A DNA stretch of 64,000 bases. It comes from Treponema_B putidum (lineage in GTDB: Bacteria; Spirochaetota; Spirochaetia; Treponematales; Treponemataceae). The notes under the pieces were generated by a model, which was not told the origin of the DNA, ran no database searches, and saw nothing but the letters and a program-made list of their open reading frames with translations. This document shows positions 34,154-43,273 of the stretch, piece after piece. Location of the stretch: NCBI RefSeq assembly GCF_007830595.1, contig NZ_VLLD01000014.1; one strand, given 5' to 3'. Position 1 is the stretch's first letter, and each line of letters starts with the position of its first letter. The translations under genes were made by a program, and so were the position numbers.

Positions 34154-35446
34154 TTATTTGTAAAATTCTGCAAAGGCCTTGGTAATATATTCTTGATCTT
34201 CGGTGCCTCCCAATTCCCGCACCGAATGCATACCTAAGATGGGGTTTCCGATATCGACACTCTTTATGTTAAGGTTAGAAACGGAAATCGGGCCTATAGT
34301 CGAGCCGCCGGCCATATCGGAGCGGTTTACAAAGTTTTGACAAGGTACTCCCGCCCTTGCACAGATATCCCTAAAGATTGCAGCAGATATGCCATCGGTA
34401 GTATAGCTCATAGAAGCGGCTACCTTAATGGCCGGCCCCTTGTTCATAAGCGGGAAGTTTGTAATATCGTTTTTTTCCGTATAGTTGGGATGAAGGGCAT
34501 GTGCCTGATCCGCAGAGATTAAAAAGGATTTTGCCAAGGCTTTTTGCAATTCTTCAAAGGCGTTTCCCTTTGCTGCGCTTACGATTATTCTTTGCAATGT
34601 ATCGTGGAGGAAGGGGCTGCCCGCTCCTTGTGCTGTCTTTGAGCCGACTTCTTCGTTGTCAAAGATAGCGGCAACCTGCACAAAGTTTGAAGGGAGGGCA
34701 TCGCCTAGGGCATCGATTGAAGCACAGGCCATTCCAAGATTGTCTATTCTTCCTACGGAGAAAAACTCATCATTTGCTCCGACAAAGCAGCCGGGCTGTC
34801 TGTCGTAAAGGTAAAGGTCAAAGTCCAAAATCTTATCAACCCTTACTCCGGCTTCTTCGGCGATAAGGTTCATCAAAAAGCCCTTTTCTTCAAGTTTTTC
34901 ATTTATTAAAGCGATTAGGGGGAGGGTGTCTTTTTGCTTGTTGAATTTATACCCGTCATTTATTTCCCTATTCATGTGAATGGCAAGGCTCGGAATTGTC
35001 AAAAGGTTTTTATCAAAGTTGATAAGTTTTACTTCAGGTTTTAAAAGATTATCGGTTTTGATGATAACCCTTCCTGCAGCTGAAAGGGGCCTGTCAAACC
35101 ATGTTGAAAGGATTACCCCTCCGTAACCTTCGGTGTTTAGTTTTAAATAGTGATTGTTTACCTTGATTTCGGGATTGGGCTTTATGCGGAAAGTAGGAGA
35201 ATCGCTGTGGCTTCCTACAATCCTAAAACCGTTTTCTGCATTACCCGATTTGGGCATCTGCCATGCGATTAAGGCACTTCCGTTATTTGTTACAAAATAT
35301 CTTCCTTGAGGCTTTAACTCAAAGCTGTCTTCTCTGTTTAAATGAACAAAGCCCTTTGCTTCTAAAAATTCGCCTGCATTTTTTATTGCATGGTAAACCG
35401 ATGGGCTCTTGTCAATGAACTTCATCAACGCTTCCGCTTTTTTCAT
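34154..35446 (-). CDS. M18-family aminopeptidase
   Basis: A 430-residue zinc aminopeptidase of the M18 (aspartyl aminopeptidase) family. Metal and catalytic motifs are visible: GSHSDSPTFRIKP (about 78), FDNEEVGSKTAQGAGSPFL (about 262) and the late SMSYTTDGIS / NRSDMAGGSTIGPI. It is likely cytosolic and acts in peptide turnover. The ribosome site AAGGAG precedes the ATG, and a promoter lies at 35478-35506. Confidence 0.9.
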   Translation of the reverse strand: MKKAEALMKFIDKSPSVYHAIKNAGEFLEAKGFVHLNREDSFELKPQGRYFVTNNGSALIAWQMPKSGNAENGFRIVGSHSDSPTFRIKPNPEIKVNNHYLKLNTEGYGGVILSTWFDRPLSAAGRVIIKTDNLLKPEVKLINFDKNLLTIPSLAIHMNREINDGYKFNKQKDTLPLIALINEKLEEKGFLMNLIAEEAGVRVDKILDFDLYLYDRQPGCFVGANDEFFSVGRIDNLGMACASIDALGDALPSNFVQVAAIFDNEEVGSKTAQGAGSPFLHDTLQRIIVSAAKGNAFEELQKALAKSFLISADQAHALHPNYTEKNDITNFPLMNKGPAIKVAASMSYTTDGISAAIFRDICARAGVPCQNFVNRSDMAGGSTIGPISVSNLNIKSVDIGNPILGMHSVRELGGTEDQEYITKAFAEFYK

Positions 35447-35477
35447 ATTCTAAGCTCCTTATTCTAAGATATTGAGG

Positions 35478-35506
35478 ATTATATCAAAATAAGGGATTCA
35501 AGGCAA
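35478..35506 (-). promoter_or_regulatory. promoter of the M18 peptidase operon
   Basis: TTGCCT (35506-35501), 17 bp, TATAAT (35483-35478), reading leftward toward the peptidase, mnmG and helicase genes. Confidence 0.55.
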
Positions 35507-35510
35507 TATC

Positions 35511-35684
35511 GTGTACGGGGCAAATTCATCTTATGTATACGATGAACAAATTCAAAATTCTTTTTATGAATTTGAAAAATATCGAAAAACGAATATCGGA
35601 GATATTTCGTCGGTAAATGGAAGCTGCCTTGAATTTATCGATGAGATAATCTATAAATACTTAAAACAAAATCTTAATTTATAA
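35511..35684 (+). CDS. possible small ORF or gene remnant, 57 codons
   Basis: A GTG at 35511 opens VYGANSSYVYDEQIQNSF.. and ends ..FIDEIIYKYLKQNLNL at 35684. Amino-acid use looks protein-like, but there is no ribosome site and the frame is open a few codons further upstream. It may be the C-terminal stub of a lost gene. I do not recognise a family. Confidence 0.3.
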   Translation: MYGANSSYVYDEQIQNSFYEFEKYRKTNIGDISSVNGSCLEFIDEIIYKYLKQNLNL

Positions 35685-35702
35685 TAACCTAAGGAAAAAA
35701 CA

Positions 35703-36209
35703 ATGGTCAGGCTTGCAGAATTAAAGGACATATCAAGGATTGCAGAAATCAATATTTACGGTTGGCGGAATGCCTACAGGGGCATTGTTGACGATATTTT
35801 TTTGTTTTGTGAACTATCGGTTGAAAAATCTATCGGCCGCTTAAAAAAGGAGCTTAGCTCTCAAAGCGGCTCATCAGCGTTCTATGTTTATGAGGATGAT
35901 GGAGATGGAATAATAAAGGGGATGATGCGTACGGGAATGTGCCGAGATGATGATAAGCCTGACGGTTTTGAATTGATGGCTATTTATGTAGAAAAAGCCT
36001 TTGAAAGATCTGGAGTAGGCTCAAAATTAATCACTTACTTTGAAAAGGAGGCAAAAAAGCTGGGCATGCATGAATTATACATCTGGGTGTTTCAAGAAAA
36101 CCGGATCGCAAGGAATTTTTATGAACTTCACGGGTTTAAACCCGACGGCAAAACCCAAGTCCATGAAGCCTTAAAGGCTCCCGAAATGAGATATGTAAAA
36201 ATAGTTTAA
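35703..36209 (+). CDS. GNAT-family N-acetyltransferase
   Basis: A 168-residue acetyltransferase of the GNAT fold. The acetyl-CoA loop appears as VEKAFERSGVGSKLI (about 98-112), followed by the C-terminal LYIWVFQENRIARNFYELHGFKPDGK typical of the family. The substrate is unknown. AAGGA precedes the ATG. Another GNAT gene lies at 36562 on the other strand but is not a close copy. Confidence 0.85.
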   Translation: MVRLAELKDISRIAEINIYGWRNAYRGIVDDIFLFCELSVEKSIGRLKKELSSQSGSSAFYVYEDDGDGIIKGMMRTGMCRDDDKPDGFELMAIYVEKAFERSGVGSKLITYFEKEAKKLGMHELYIWVFQENRIARNFYELHGFKPDGKTQVHEALKAPEMRYVKIV

Positions 36210-36235
36210 TATCGATAACTAAAATAAGCCTCCTA

Positions 36236-36264
36236 TTGACATATTCTTATATTTTCTATATAAT
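36236..36264 (+). promoter_or_regulatory. promoter of rpsU
   Basis: TTGACA (36236-36241), 17 bp, TATAAT (36259-36264). Confidence 0.8.
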
Positions 36265-36303
36265 CGGCTCTTGATCCTAAAGCCGGAGGGGGTGAAAAGA
36301 AAA

Positions 36304-36513
36304 ATGGCATATGTAACAATTGACGATTCAGAGCATCTTGAAAAAGCTCTAAAAAGATTTAAGCGTCAAGTCGAAAAAGAAGGTATTATCCGCGAATGGA
36401 AAAAGAAGGAATTCTACGAAAAACCTTCCACTGTTTTAAACAGAAAGAATAAGGCCCTCCGCCGAAAACTTATGAAAAAAACAAGACGCTCACGCGATTC
36501 AAAGAGCTATTAA
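36304..36513 (+). CDS. rpsU: 30S ribosomal protein S21
   Basis: A 69-residue S21: [26 protein letters not shown], then the basic tail [17 protein letters not shown]. The start is the ATG at 36304 after GGAGGGGGTG. An upstream ATG in the same frame would add 11 residues foreign to the family. It is a single-gene unit with its own promoter and terminator. Confidence 0.95.
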
Positions 36514-36517
36514 TGGA

Positions 36518-36560
36518 AAAGAGCTTGCGGTTTCAAACTTGAACCCAAGCTCTTTTTTTT
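36518..36560 (+). terminator. intrinsic terminator of rpsU
   Basis: AAAGAGCTTG (36518-36527) pairs with CAAGCTCTTT (36546-36555), inner GGTT/GAACC, then a run of T. Confidence 0.9.
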
Positions 36561-36561
36561 A

Positions 36562-37053
36562 TCAAAGCTCTTTTTCCATATAAATATAACCGTCCTCTCC
36601 ATATTCTTTTAAAATATGCTCGGGTACCTTAGAGGCGGAAAAACCTAATCTTTTATAAAGTTTGATTGCTTTTTCATTTTGAGGAACAGGAGTAACCCAA
36701 ACCTTTTTAGCACCTTTAAGTCTTGCCTGTTCTATAGTAAAACTCAAGGCCTTAGAGGCAATCCCTCTCCCCCGAGCCTTGGCAAACAGCTTAATATCAA
36801 GACTTGTAAGATTATCATGAACCGTATCGATGGAATACCAAGTTTCGCCGCAATAAACTTCCCCCTCAAAAACCGAATAATGCATAGATAGGGGACTTCT
36901 CTTTAGCAACCTATCATGCCAACGGGCCAATTCTTCATCGGTTTGAACCAAACCATCCGGAAATCCTACAAATTTCATAACATCACCATCAGCCCATAAG
37001 GCTTTAACCAACGGAAGATCTTTTTTTTCGGTCGGTCTAATCAATATTTCCAT
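36562..37053 (-). CDS. GNAT-family N-acetyltransferase
   Basis: A 163-residue GNAT protein. It starts MEILIRPTEKKDLPLVKALW, has the acetyl-CoA loop AKARGRGIASKALSF (about 92-106) and the C-terminal NEKAIKLYKRLGFSA. The form resembles RimJ/RimL-like or small-molecule acetyltransferases; the substrate is unknown. GGAGGAAAG precedes the ATG. It ends 2 bp after the rpsU terminator. Confidence 0.85.
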   Translation of the reverse strand: MEILIRPTEKKDLPLVKALWADGDVMKFVGFPDGLVQTDEELARWHDRLLKRSPLSMHYSVFEGEVYCGETWYSIDTVHDNLTSLDIKLFAKARGRGIASKALSFTIEQARLKGAKKVWVTPVPQNEKAIKLYKRLGFSASKVPEHILKEYGEDGYIYMEKEL

Positions 37054-37087
37054 ATAACTACTTTCCTCCTTCTATAAAATAGAGATC

Positions 37088-38476
37088 TTATTTTTCAATC
37101 CTAGTCAAGTTTTTGACCCAGCGTTCTTTTTTTAGCTGGACTTCGGCAAGAACGGCCTTCATTATGCTGGTAAGTTTTGCAAGGGCATACATCACGGGCG
37201 AAGACAAATCCGTAAGATAGTACAATAAAAGCATACAAGGCATAAATAAAAATAAATTTATCGTAGTATCGACCCAGACTCCCATAACGGCATCCCCTCC
37301 GGATCGGGCTATTGCATATTGAGTGTTCTGAACCGTCCATACAGGCATATAAAGAGCAATAAAGATTATAAGAAGCCTTGTAACCTCATGAGAAGCAGGA
37401 CTTAAACTACGGAATACAATCGGAACCAGCATAATCGAAAAAAGCTCCAAAAGGGCTGTTCCAAGACCGAGTACAAAAGCACCTCTTTTAATCCAACGGG
37501 CCTGTTCCCTTGCTTCCTCCAGCTTATTCCTTCCAAGTGTACCGCCTATTATAACACCAACCGAAGTACCTATTGCCGGAAAAACCAAAAAGAATAGGTT
37601 GGCAATTGTCCAGCCCGCAGACATACCGGCTACAACTTCAGGGCCTCCTCTGCTGTTATAAACTGCCGTTGCCACTATCTCGCTCAGAACCCAAGACATA
37701 TCGGCAACAAAGATGAGGGCAGACTTTTTTAAAATCTCATAAAAAAGGTGAAGCTTTATTTTAAGCATGTCTTTTATTCTTACATAGAAAAGAGGCTTAA
37801 CTTTTTTTGCATAAAGAACAAAAATTATAAGCTCGGCACAGCGGGCAATTACCGTAGCGTATGCAGCTCCTGCGACCTCAAGTCTTGGGGCTCCCAGATT
37901 TCCGTATATGAGCATATAGTTTCCGATAGTGTTTACAAGGGTTGAAACAAGGGATATATACATGGGAACCTTTACATTTCCCGTTTCACGGAACGAGGAG
38001 GCTATCCCTACCGAAAAGGCAGTGGGAATAAACGATAATAGAATAACATTGCTGTAAATTACGGCCTGCTCTACTATTTCTTTTTTTGCAGTATTACCGT
38101 TCACCAAGAGGCCTAAAACAAGGTCGGGGATCGTAAGACAGATACCAAGAAGAACAAGGGCAAAGAGAAAACCGGATATTTGCTTAAAGCGGTAGGCTTG
38201 CTGCATTCCTTCTTCGTCCTTTGTGCCGTTATACTGCGACATAAACATTCCGCCTGCACTGCAAAGAATATTGAGGCCGGTTATGTATACGAAGATAATT
38301 TGATTGGCAACATTTACCCCGCTCATTTTTAGGTCGCCTAGGTCGGCAACCATAAAGTTGTCTATAAGAGAAACAAGAGATTGAATAAAAAGCTGTACCA
38401 TTACAGGTACAGCTAATTTTACGGCATTTTTATAAAAAGAAAAAGGCCCAAATCGTTGTCTTAAAGTTGTCAGCAC
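37088..38476 (-). CDS. MATE-family multidrug/sodium antiporter
   Basis: A 462-residue membrane protein with about twelve hydrophobic segments in two similar halves, typical of MATE exporters (PVMVQLFIQSLVSLIDNFMVADLG near the N-terminus; IIGGTLGRNKLEEA in the second half). It exports cationic compounds against sodium or protons; the substrate is not known. The GTG start shares a base with the arcC stop (TAGTG), so the two are translationally coupled. Confidence 0.88.
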   Translation of the reverse strand: MLTTLRQRFGPFSFYKNAVKLAVPVMVQLFIQSLVSLIDNFMVADLGDLKMSGVNVANQIIFVYITGLNILCSAGGMFMSQYNGTKDEEGMQQAYRFKQISGFLFALVLLGICLTIPDLVLGLLVNGNTAKKEIVEQAVIYSNVILLSFIPTAFSVGIASSFRETGNVKVPMYISLVSTLVNTIGNYMLIYGNLGAPRLEVAGAAYATVIARCAELIIFVLYAKKVKPLFYVRIKDMLKIKLHLFYEILKKSALIFVADMSWVLSEIVATAVYNSRGGPEVVAGMSAGWTIANLFFLVFPAIGTSVGVIIGGTLGRNKLEEAREQARWIKRGAFVLGLGTALLELFSIMLVPIVFRSLSPASHEVTRLLIIFIALYMPVWTVQNTQYAIARSGGDAVMGVWVDTTINLFLFMPCMLLLYYLTDLSSPVMYALAKLTSIMKAVLAEVQLKKERWVKNLTRIEK

Positions 38477-39405
38477 TATTTTATTATTGTTCCCGATTTA
38501 CCGTCGATAGCGTCCTTTGCTTTTTCCAAGAGGGTAATAAGAGCATAGCCTTTTTTGTTGGATTCGGCAAACTGGATGGCAGCCTGCACTTTCGGCAGCA
38601 TGGAACCGGGAGCAAAGTGTCCTTCTTCAATATATTTTTTTGCTTCTGCAACCGAAATTTCTGAAAGCCATTTTTGGTCGGGCTTATTAAAGTTGATGGC
38701 GACCTTTTCTACAGCGGTCAAGATGATAAGGCAGTCTGCATTTAAAAGCTGAGCCAGCTTTGCACTTGCAAAGTCCTTATCAATAACGGCCGGAACACCG
38801 CAAAGAGCGTTTCCTTTTTTTACGACAGGAATACCGCCTCCCCCGCAGGTAATAACTATTTGGCCCGCATCACAAAGAGCCCTGATACTTTCTATTTCTG
38901 CAATATCTACCGGCTTTGGAGAAGCCACAACTCGTCTGTAACCTCGGCCTGCGTCTTCTACAACATTTTCACCCTTAGCGGTTAAAATATCGGCTTCTTC
39001 CTTGGTCATAAAACTGCCTATGGGTTTTGTAGGTTTTGAAAAGGCCGGATCCGAAGGATCTACAAGTACCTGAGTTATCAAGGTAGCAACGGGCTTATTG
39101 ATACCGCGGTTTAAAAGCTCTTCCCTTAAAGCGGCTTCCAAATCGTTCCCTATATAGCCTTGACTCATAGCAACGGAAACGGCAAGTTCGGGTTCCGAAG
39201 TTTTAGGATCGATTTTATGATATTCGGACATTGCCAAATGAATCATTCCAACCTGAGGCCCGTTTCCGTGAGAAACGATTACCTGATGACCTTCTTCGGC
39301 TAAATCGGCAATGGCCTTTGCCGTAATTTTAACGGCCTTTCTTTGCTCTTCCAAATTATTTCCTAATGCATTGCCGCCTAAGGCAATAACAATCTTTTTC
39401 GGCAT
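38476..39405 (-). CDS. arcC: carbamate kinase
   Basis: A 309-residue carbamate kinase. It transfers phosphate from carbamoyl phosphate to ADP in arginine or agmatine breakdown. Motifs: IALGGNALG at the N-terminus, SHGNGPQVG (about 46), VVASPKP and CGGGGIPV (about 210), KDFASAKLAQLL. No arginine deiminase or ornithine carbamoyltransferase gene is beside it, so its partners are elsewhere. AAGGAG precedes the ATG. Coupling to a MATE exporter is unusual. Confidence 0.93.
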   Translation of the reverse strand: MPKKIVIALGGNALGNNLEEQRKAVKITAKAIADLAEEGHQVIVSHGNGPQVGMIHLAMSEYHKIDPKTSEPELAVSVAMSQGYIGNDLEAALREELLNRGINKPVATLITQVLVDPSDPAFSKPTKPIGSFMTKEEADILTAKGENVVEDAGRGYRRVVASPKPVDIAEIESIRALCDAGQIVITCGGGGIPVVKKGNALCGVPAVIDKDFASAKLAQLLNADCLIILTAVEKVAINFNKPDQKWLSEISVAEAKKYIEEGHFAPGSMLPKVQAAIQFAESNKKGYALITLLEKAKDAIDGKSGTIIK

Positions 39406-39487
39406 AGAATTATCTCCTTAATCCGCCGATTATATAGTATTTTTTTAATTGTTTCAAGCCGATTGTCAGCTGATTGTCAGCCGGCCG

Positions 39488-39514
39488 GCCGGCCGATTAT
39501 CGGTCGGCGTTTTT
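39488..39514 (+). terminator. orphan terminator-like hairpin in a CCGG repeat
   Basis: GCCGGCCGA (39488-39496) pairs with TCGGTCGGC (39500-39508), then TTTTT. No rightward gene precedes it (arcC runs the other way). GATTGTCAGC occurs twice and CCGG is repeated just before it. Confidence 0.45.
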
Positions 39515-39619
39515 GAAGGAGCCTACAGAACTTCAGCATAAAAAGTAAAATCTTACCGGATATGTAAAAACGTTCTAATACAAACACGTTTTAATGCAAA
39601 AACATGCAAAAATGTTCTA

Positions 39620-39648
39620 TTGAAAAAAATTAAAAAAACTGTTATACT
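39620..39648 (+). promoter_or_regulatory. promoter of prfA-prmC
   Basis: TTGAAA (39620-39625), 17 bp, TATACT (39643-39648). Confidence 0.8.
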
Positions 39649-39673
39649 CACCCCCTCAAAATAAGGAATTTTT

Positions 39674-40759
39674 ATGAAAGAGCGATTGGATAATTTAAGA
39701 AAACGGCTTATTGAAGTCGAAAAAGAAGTTGAAAACCCTAATCTTATCAAAGATGTTGCAAAATATAAAGAAACCATGAGGGAGCATTCCTATCTTTCAA
39801 AATTGATGGAAGAATACGATAACTATCTTTCTATCGAAAAGCAGATAGAAGATTCTAAGGTTCTCATTCAAGAAGAAAGCGATGCCGAACTTAAAGAGAT
39901 GGCGAGGGAAGAGCTTCACTCTCTTGAAGCCGCCTTTGAAAAAAGCGAGGCCGATCTAAAGATGCTTTTAATTCCGCCGGATCCTCTGGAAGAAAAAAAT
40001 ATTATTATGGAAATACGGGGCGGTACAGGAGGTGATGAAGCTGCCCTCTTTGCGGCCGATCTTTTTAGAATGTACACCCACTATGCCGAAATGAAAAACT
40101 GGAAGTACGAGGTTTTGTCCCTAAACGAAACCGAGCTCGGCGGTTACAAGGAAATTACTTTTTCCATCTCGGGAAAGTATGTTTACGGAAGTCTCCGCTA
40201 TGAGTCGGGTGTTCACCGCGTTCAGCGTGTTCCCGAGACGGAAGGCTCAGGCCGTATTCACACCAGCGCCGTAACTGTTGCGGTTTTGCCCGAAGCCGAA
40301 GAAACCGAAATTGAAATAAATCAAGAAGATTTGCGTATCGACGTTATGCGTGCAGGCGGCCCCGGCGGTCAGTGCGTTAATACCACAGATTCGGCAGTCC
40401 GTATTACCCACATACCCACAGGCCTTGTCGTTATTTGTCAGGATGAAAAAAGCCAGATTAAAAATAAGGCAAAGGCTATGCGTGTTTTGCGAAGCCGTCT
40501 TTATGATTTGGAAGAAAGTAAAAAGCAGGCAGAACGGGCTCAAAACAGAAAAAGTCAGGTCGGTTCCGGCGACCGCTCCGAGCGTATCCGCACCTATAAC
40601 TTTCCTCAAAACCGCGTAACCGATCACCGTATTAACTTAACCCTTTATAAATTGGATGCGGTAATGCAGGGTGCCTTAGACGAGTTAATCGATGCCCTTT
40701 GTATCGCCGCCCGCGAAGAAATGATGAAGGCCGCAGATCATCACTTGGAGCATAAATAA
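39674..40759 (+). CDS. prfA: peptide chain release factor 1
   Basis: A 361-residue RF1, reading UAA and UAG. The catalytic GGQ is in RAGGPGGQCVNTTDSAVRITH (about 230). The codon-reading PxT-type tripeptide region VPETEGSGRIHTSA (about 183) is of RF1 type. AAGGA precedes the ATG. It is followed 6 bp later by prmC, which methylates the GGQ glutamine. Confidence 0.97.
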   Translation: MKERLDNLRKRLIEVEKEVENPNLIKDVAKYKETMREHSYLSKLMEEYDNYLSIEKQIEDSKVLIQEESDAELKEMAREELHSLEAAFEKSEADLKMLLIPPDPLEEKNIIMEIRGGTGGDEAALFAADLFRMYTHYAEMKNWKYEVLSLNETELGGYKEITFSISGKYVYGSLRYESGVHRVQRVPETEGSGRIHTSAVTVAVLPEAEETEIEINQEDLRIDVMRAGGPGGQCVNTTDSAVRITHIPTGLVVICQDEKSQIKNKAKAMRVLRSRLYDLEESKKQAERAQNRKSQVGSGDRSERIRTYNFPQNRVTDHRINLTLYKLDAVMQGALDELIDALCIAAREEMMKAADHHLEHK

Positions 40760-40765
40760 GGCTCA

Positions 40766-41752
40766 ATGCTTTTTTTTACCGTAAAGGATGCCCGTCTTTT
40801 TGCAGCCCAAGCCTTTCTTTCTTCGCACCTTCTAACGAGGAACGGGTACGGAAGAAATGCAGCCCTTTTTGATGCCGATATTTTAATGGCCCATATCTTA
40901 AAAAAAGAACGCTCATGGCTTTTGTCTCATTCCGATTTTGATTTTTTACCTTACAAGAATGAGCTTGAAGCTTTTGTAAAAAAAAGAGCTTCGGGATTTC
41001 CTATCGCCTATTTAACCGGAACAAAGGATTTTTTCGGAAGAACTTTTTATGTAAATGAAAACGTGCTTATCCCCAAGCCCGACACCGAAACCTTAGTAGA
41101 ACATGCTTTAAATTTTGCAAGGGAGAAGTTAAAAAAAAATGAGCCTCTCTTTGTTTTGGATATTTGCACGGGTTCCGGCTGTATCGGCCTTTCCCTTGCT
41201 TCGGAGCTTTATGAAGGTGCTTTTATGCAAAATACTTTTAATAAACCGCAGAGGGCTCAAAGAATGCAAAGTTATTTTGATAAAAGTTTTTTTTTGGTTC
41301 TTGCGGATATTTCGGAGGAGGCTTTAAAAGTGTGTAAAAAGAATATGGATTCTATTTTGCCCTCCTCCCTTTATAATAGAACTATTGCAGTAAAAGCCGA
41401 TCTGCGTCTTTCTTTTCCCTGCGTGCCGGAGTCAAAACGAAGTTACGATTTGATAACGGCGAATCCGCCCTATGTTCCGTCAGAACTTATGGAGAGCCTT
41501 TTGGAGGACGGCCGCTCTGAACCCCGCCTTGCCCTTGACGGCGGCATTGAAGGGCTGGACTTAATTCCGCCCTTGGCAGAAAACTCTTATTTAAGCTTAA
41601 ACCCCGGCGGAAAACTTTTTGTCGAAGCAGGGGAATACAACGCAGCTCAGGCTGCCGATATTTTTAAGGATGCGGGCTTTTCTCAAGTTAAAGTCCATAA
41701 AGACCTTGCAGGAAACGACCGAGTCATAGAGTGCATAAAGTTAAGCTATTGA
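40766..41752 (+). CDS. prmC: release-factor glutamine methyltransferase
   Basis: A 328-residue PrmC/HemK. The SAM-binding motif VLDICTGSGCIGLSLA (about 128) and the glutamine-binding NPPYVPSE (about 236) are both present. A long loop, roughly residues 150-170 (YEGAFMQNTFNKPQRAQRMQ), makes it longer than usual (about 280). It forms an operon with its substrate gene prfA. The 170 bp that follow contain an 11-bp direct repeat (GATGGTGTATT, 41827 on). Confidence 0.93.
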   Translation: MLFFTVKDARLFAAQAFLSSHLLTRNGYGRNAALFDADILMAHILKKERSWLLSHSDFDFLPYKNELEAFVKKRASGFPIAYLTGTKDFFGRTFYVNENVLIPKPDTETLVEHALNFAREKLKKNEPLFVLDICTGSGCIGLSLASELYEGAFMQNTFNKPQRAQRMQSYFDKSFFLVLADISEEALKVCKKNMDSILPSSLYNRTIAVKADLRLSFPCVPESKRSYDLITANPPYVPSELMESLLEDGRSEPRLALDGGIEGLDLIPPLAENSYLSLNPGGKLFVEAGEYNAAQAADIFKDAGFSQVKVHKDLAGNDRVIECIKLSY

Positions 41753-41874
41753 AAGAGATTATTTTTTTGGCCTGTGCAACATTCTTAAACTATTTTTACA
41801 TATCTCATTTTGGAAGTACCATTTGGATGGTGTATTGATGGTGTATTGAAGCCTTGACAAGTTAAATCTTAGAC

Positions 41875-41903
41875 TTGACATTTATGTACTTTCATACTAA
41901 TAT
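41875..41903 (+). promoter_or_regulatory. promoter of the deoA-recJ unit
   Basis: TTGACA (41875-41880), 17 bp, TAATAT (41898-41903); GAGAGG follows before the ATG. Confidence 0.75.
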
Positions 41904-41922
41904 CAAAAATGAGAGGTAACAC

Positions 41923-43254
41923 ATGAGAGCAACGGATATTATTATGAAAAAACGCGGGATAAAGGGACAAAATATTGAACCCTTAAACCGTAAAGAGATA
42001 GAGTTTATCGTAAATTCTTACGTAAGAGGAGAAATTCCCGAATACCAAATTTCGGCATGGCTTATGGCAGTGTATTTTAACGGAATGACCTTTGAAGAAA
42101 CGGCTATTCTTACCGATGTTATGCTTCATTCCGGGAAGGTGATGGATCTTTCACACCTTAAAGGCCCCTTTGTCGATAAACATTCTACCGGAGGGGTTGG
42201 AGATAAAATTTCTCTCCCTCTTGCTCCCATTGTTGCGGCAAACGGCATTAAGGTTCCTATGATGAGCGGCAGAGCCCTTGGCCACACGGGAGGCACTCTT
42301 GACAAACTTGAAGCCGTTACCGGTTACCGCACCGATTTGACGGAAGCCGAATTTAGGTCTTTTATAGAAAAAACGGGCTTTGCTATGACCGGCCAAACAA
42401 AGGAAATTGTTCCTGCAGACCGTCTCCTATATGCGCTGCGGGATGTTACGGCTACGGTCGAATCCGTTCCGCTTATAACTTCAAGCATCCTTTCAAAAAA
42501 AGTTGCAGAAGGCTCTGAAGCTCTTGTTTTCGATGTAAAATGCGGAAAGGGTGCCTTTATGAAAACCTTGAGCGATGCAGAGGCCTTGGCAGTAAGCCTT
42601 GTAGGTACGGCTAAGGCAATGGGGAAAAAAGCGAGAGCTCTTATAACCGATATGAATGAACCCCTCGGAATTATGGCCGGAAACTTCTTGGAAATAGAAG
42701 AAACAATAGATATTTTAAAAGGACAAGGCCCTGAGGACAGCACCGAGTTGACTTTGCAGCTTGCAGCTCAAATGCTCATTTTGGGAGACAAGGCTAAGAC
42801 GGAAGAAGACGGGCTTTCTCTTGCAAAAGAAGCCGTAAGCTCAGGCAAGGCCTTGGAGCTTTTTATGCAAAATATAGAACTTCAGGGAGGCAACCCTAAA
42901 ACCCTCATAGCTGAATATAAAACCCGCCGCAGCAAATTCTTTGAAGAATTAAGGGCAGAACGGGACGGCTTTATTGAGAGTATAGATGCTTTTGAAGTCG
43001 GTATGGCCGGTGTAAGCCTTGGAGTCGGAAGAAATAAAACCACCGATCCCGTATGCCCCGATGCCGGAGTTGAAATTTTAAAACATAAGGGCGATTCCGT
43101 AAAAAAAGGAGACCTTATAATGAGGGTCTACGGAAAAGATTCGGCTTCGGTTTCCGCTTCAATGCCTTTATTAAAAAATGCTATAAAATATTCCGATAAG
43201 GCTCCGCAAAAAGATAAGCTTATTTTTAAAATTATCAAGCAAGAAGAACTTTAA
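41923..43254 (+). CDS. thymidine/pyrimidine-nucleoside phosphorylase
   Basis: A 443-residue nucleoside phosphorylase II. It splits thymidine or uridine with phosphate to the base and (deoxy)ribose 1-phosphate. Signature SGRALGHTGGTLDKLEAVTG (about 112) and the phosphate-binding KHSTGGVGDK (about 84) are intact. The C-terminal domain is present. DeoA and Pdp are hard to separate by eye, so no symbol is given. recJ follows 19 bp later. Confidence 0.93.
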   Translation: MRATDIIMKKRGIKGQNIEPLNRKEIEFIVNSYVRGEIPEYQISAWLMAVYFNGMTFEETAILTDVMLHSGKVMDLSHLKGPFVDKHSTGGVGDKISLPLAPIVAANGIKVPMMSGRALGHTGGTLDKLEAVTGYRTDLTEAEFRSFIEKTGFAMTGQTKEIVPADRLLYALRDVTATVESVPLITSSILSKKVAEGSEALVFDVKCGKGAFMKTLSDAEALAVSLVGTAKAMGKKARALITDMNEPLGIMAGNFLEIEETIDILKGQGPEDSTELTLQLAAQMLILGDKAKTEEDGLSLAKEAVSSGKALELFMQNIELQGGNPKTLIAEYKTRRSKFFEELRAERDGFIESIDAFEVGMAGVSLGVGRNKTTDPVCPDAGVEILKHKGDSVKKGDLIMRVYGKDSASVSASMPLLKNAIKYSDKAPQKDKLIFKIIKQEEL

Positions 43255-43273
43255 ATCCAATGCGGAGAAAAAA

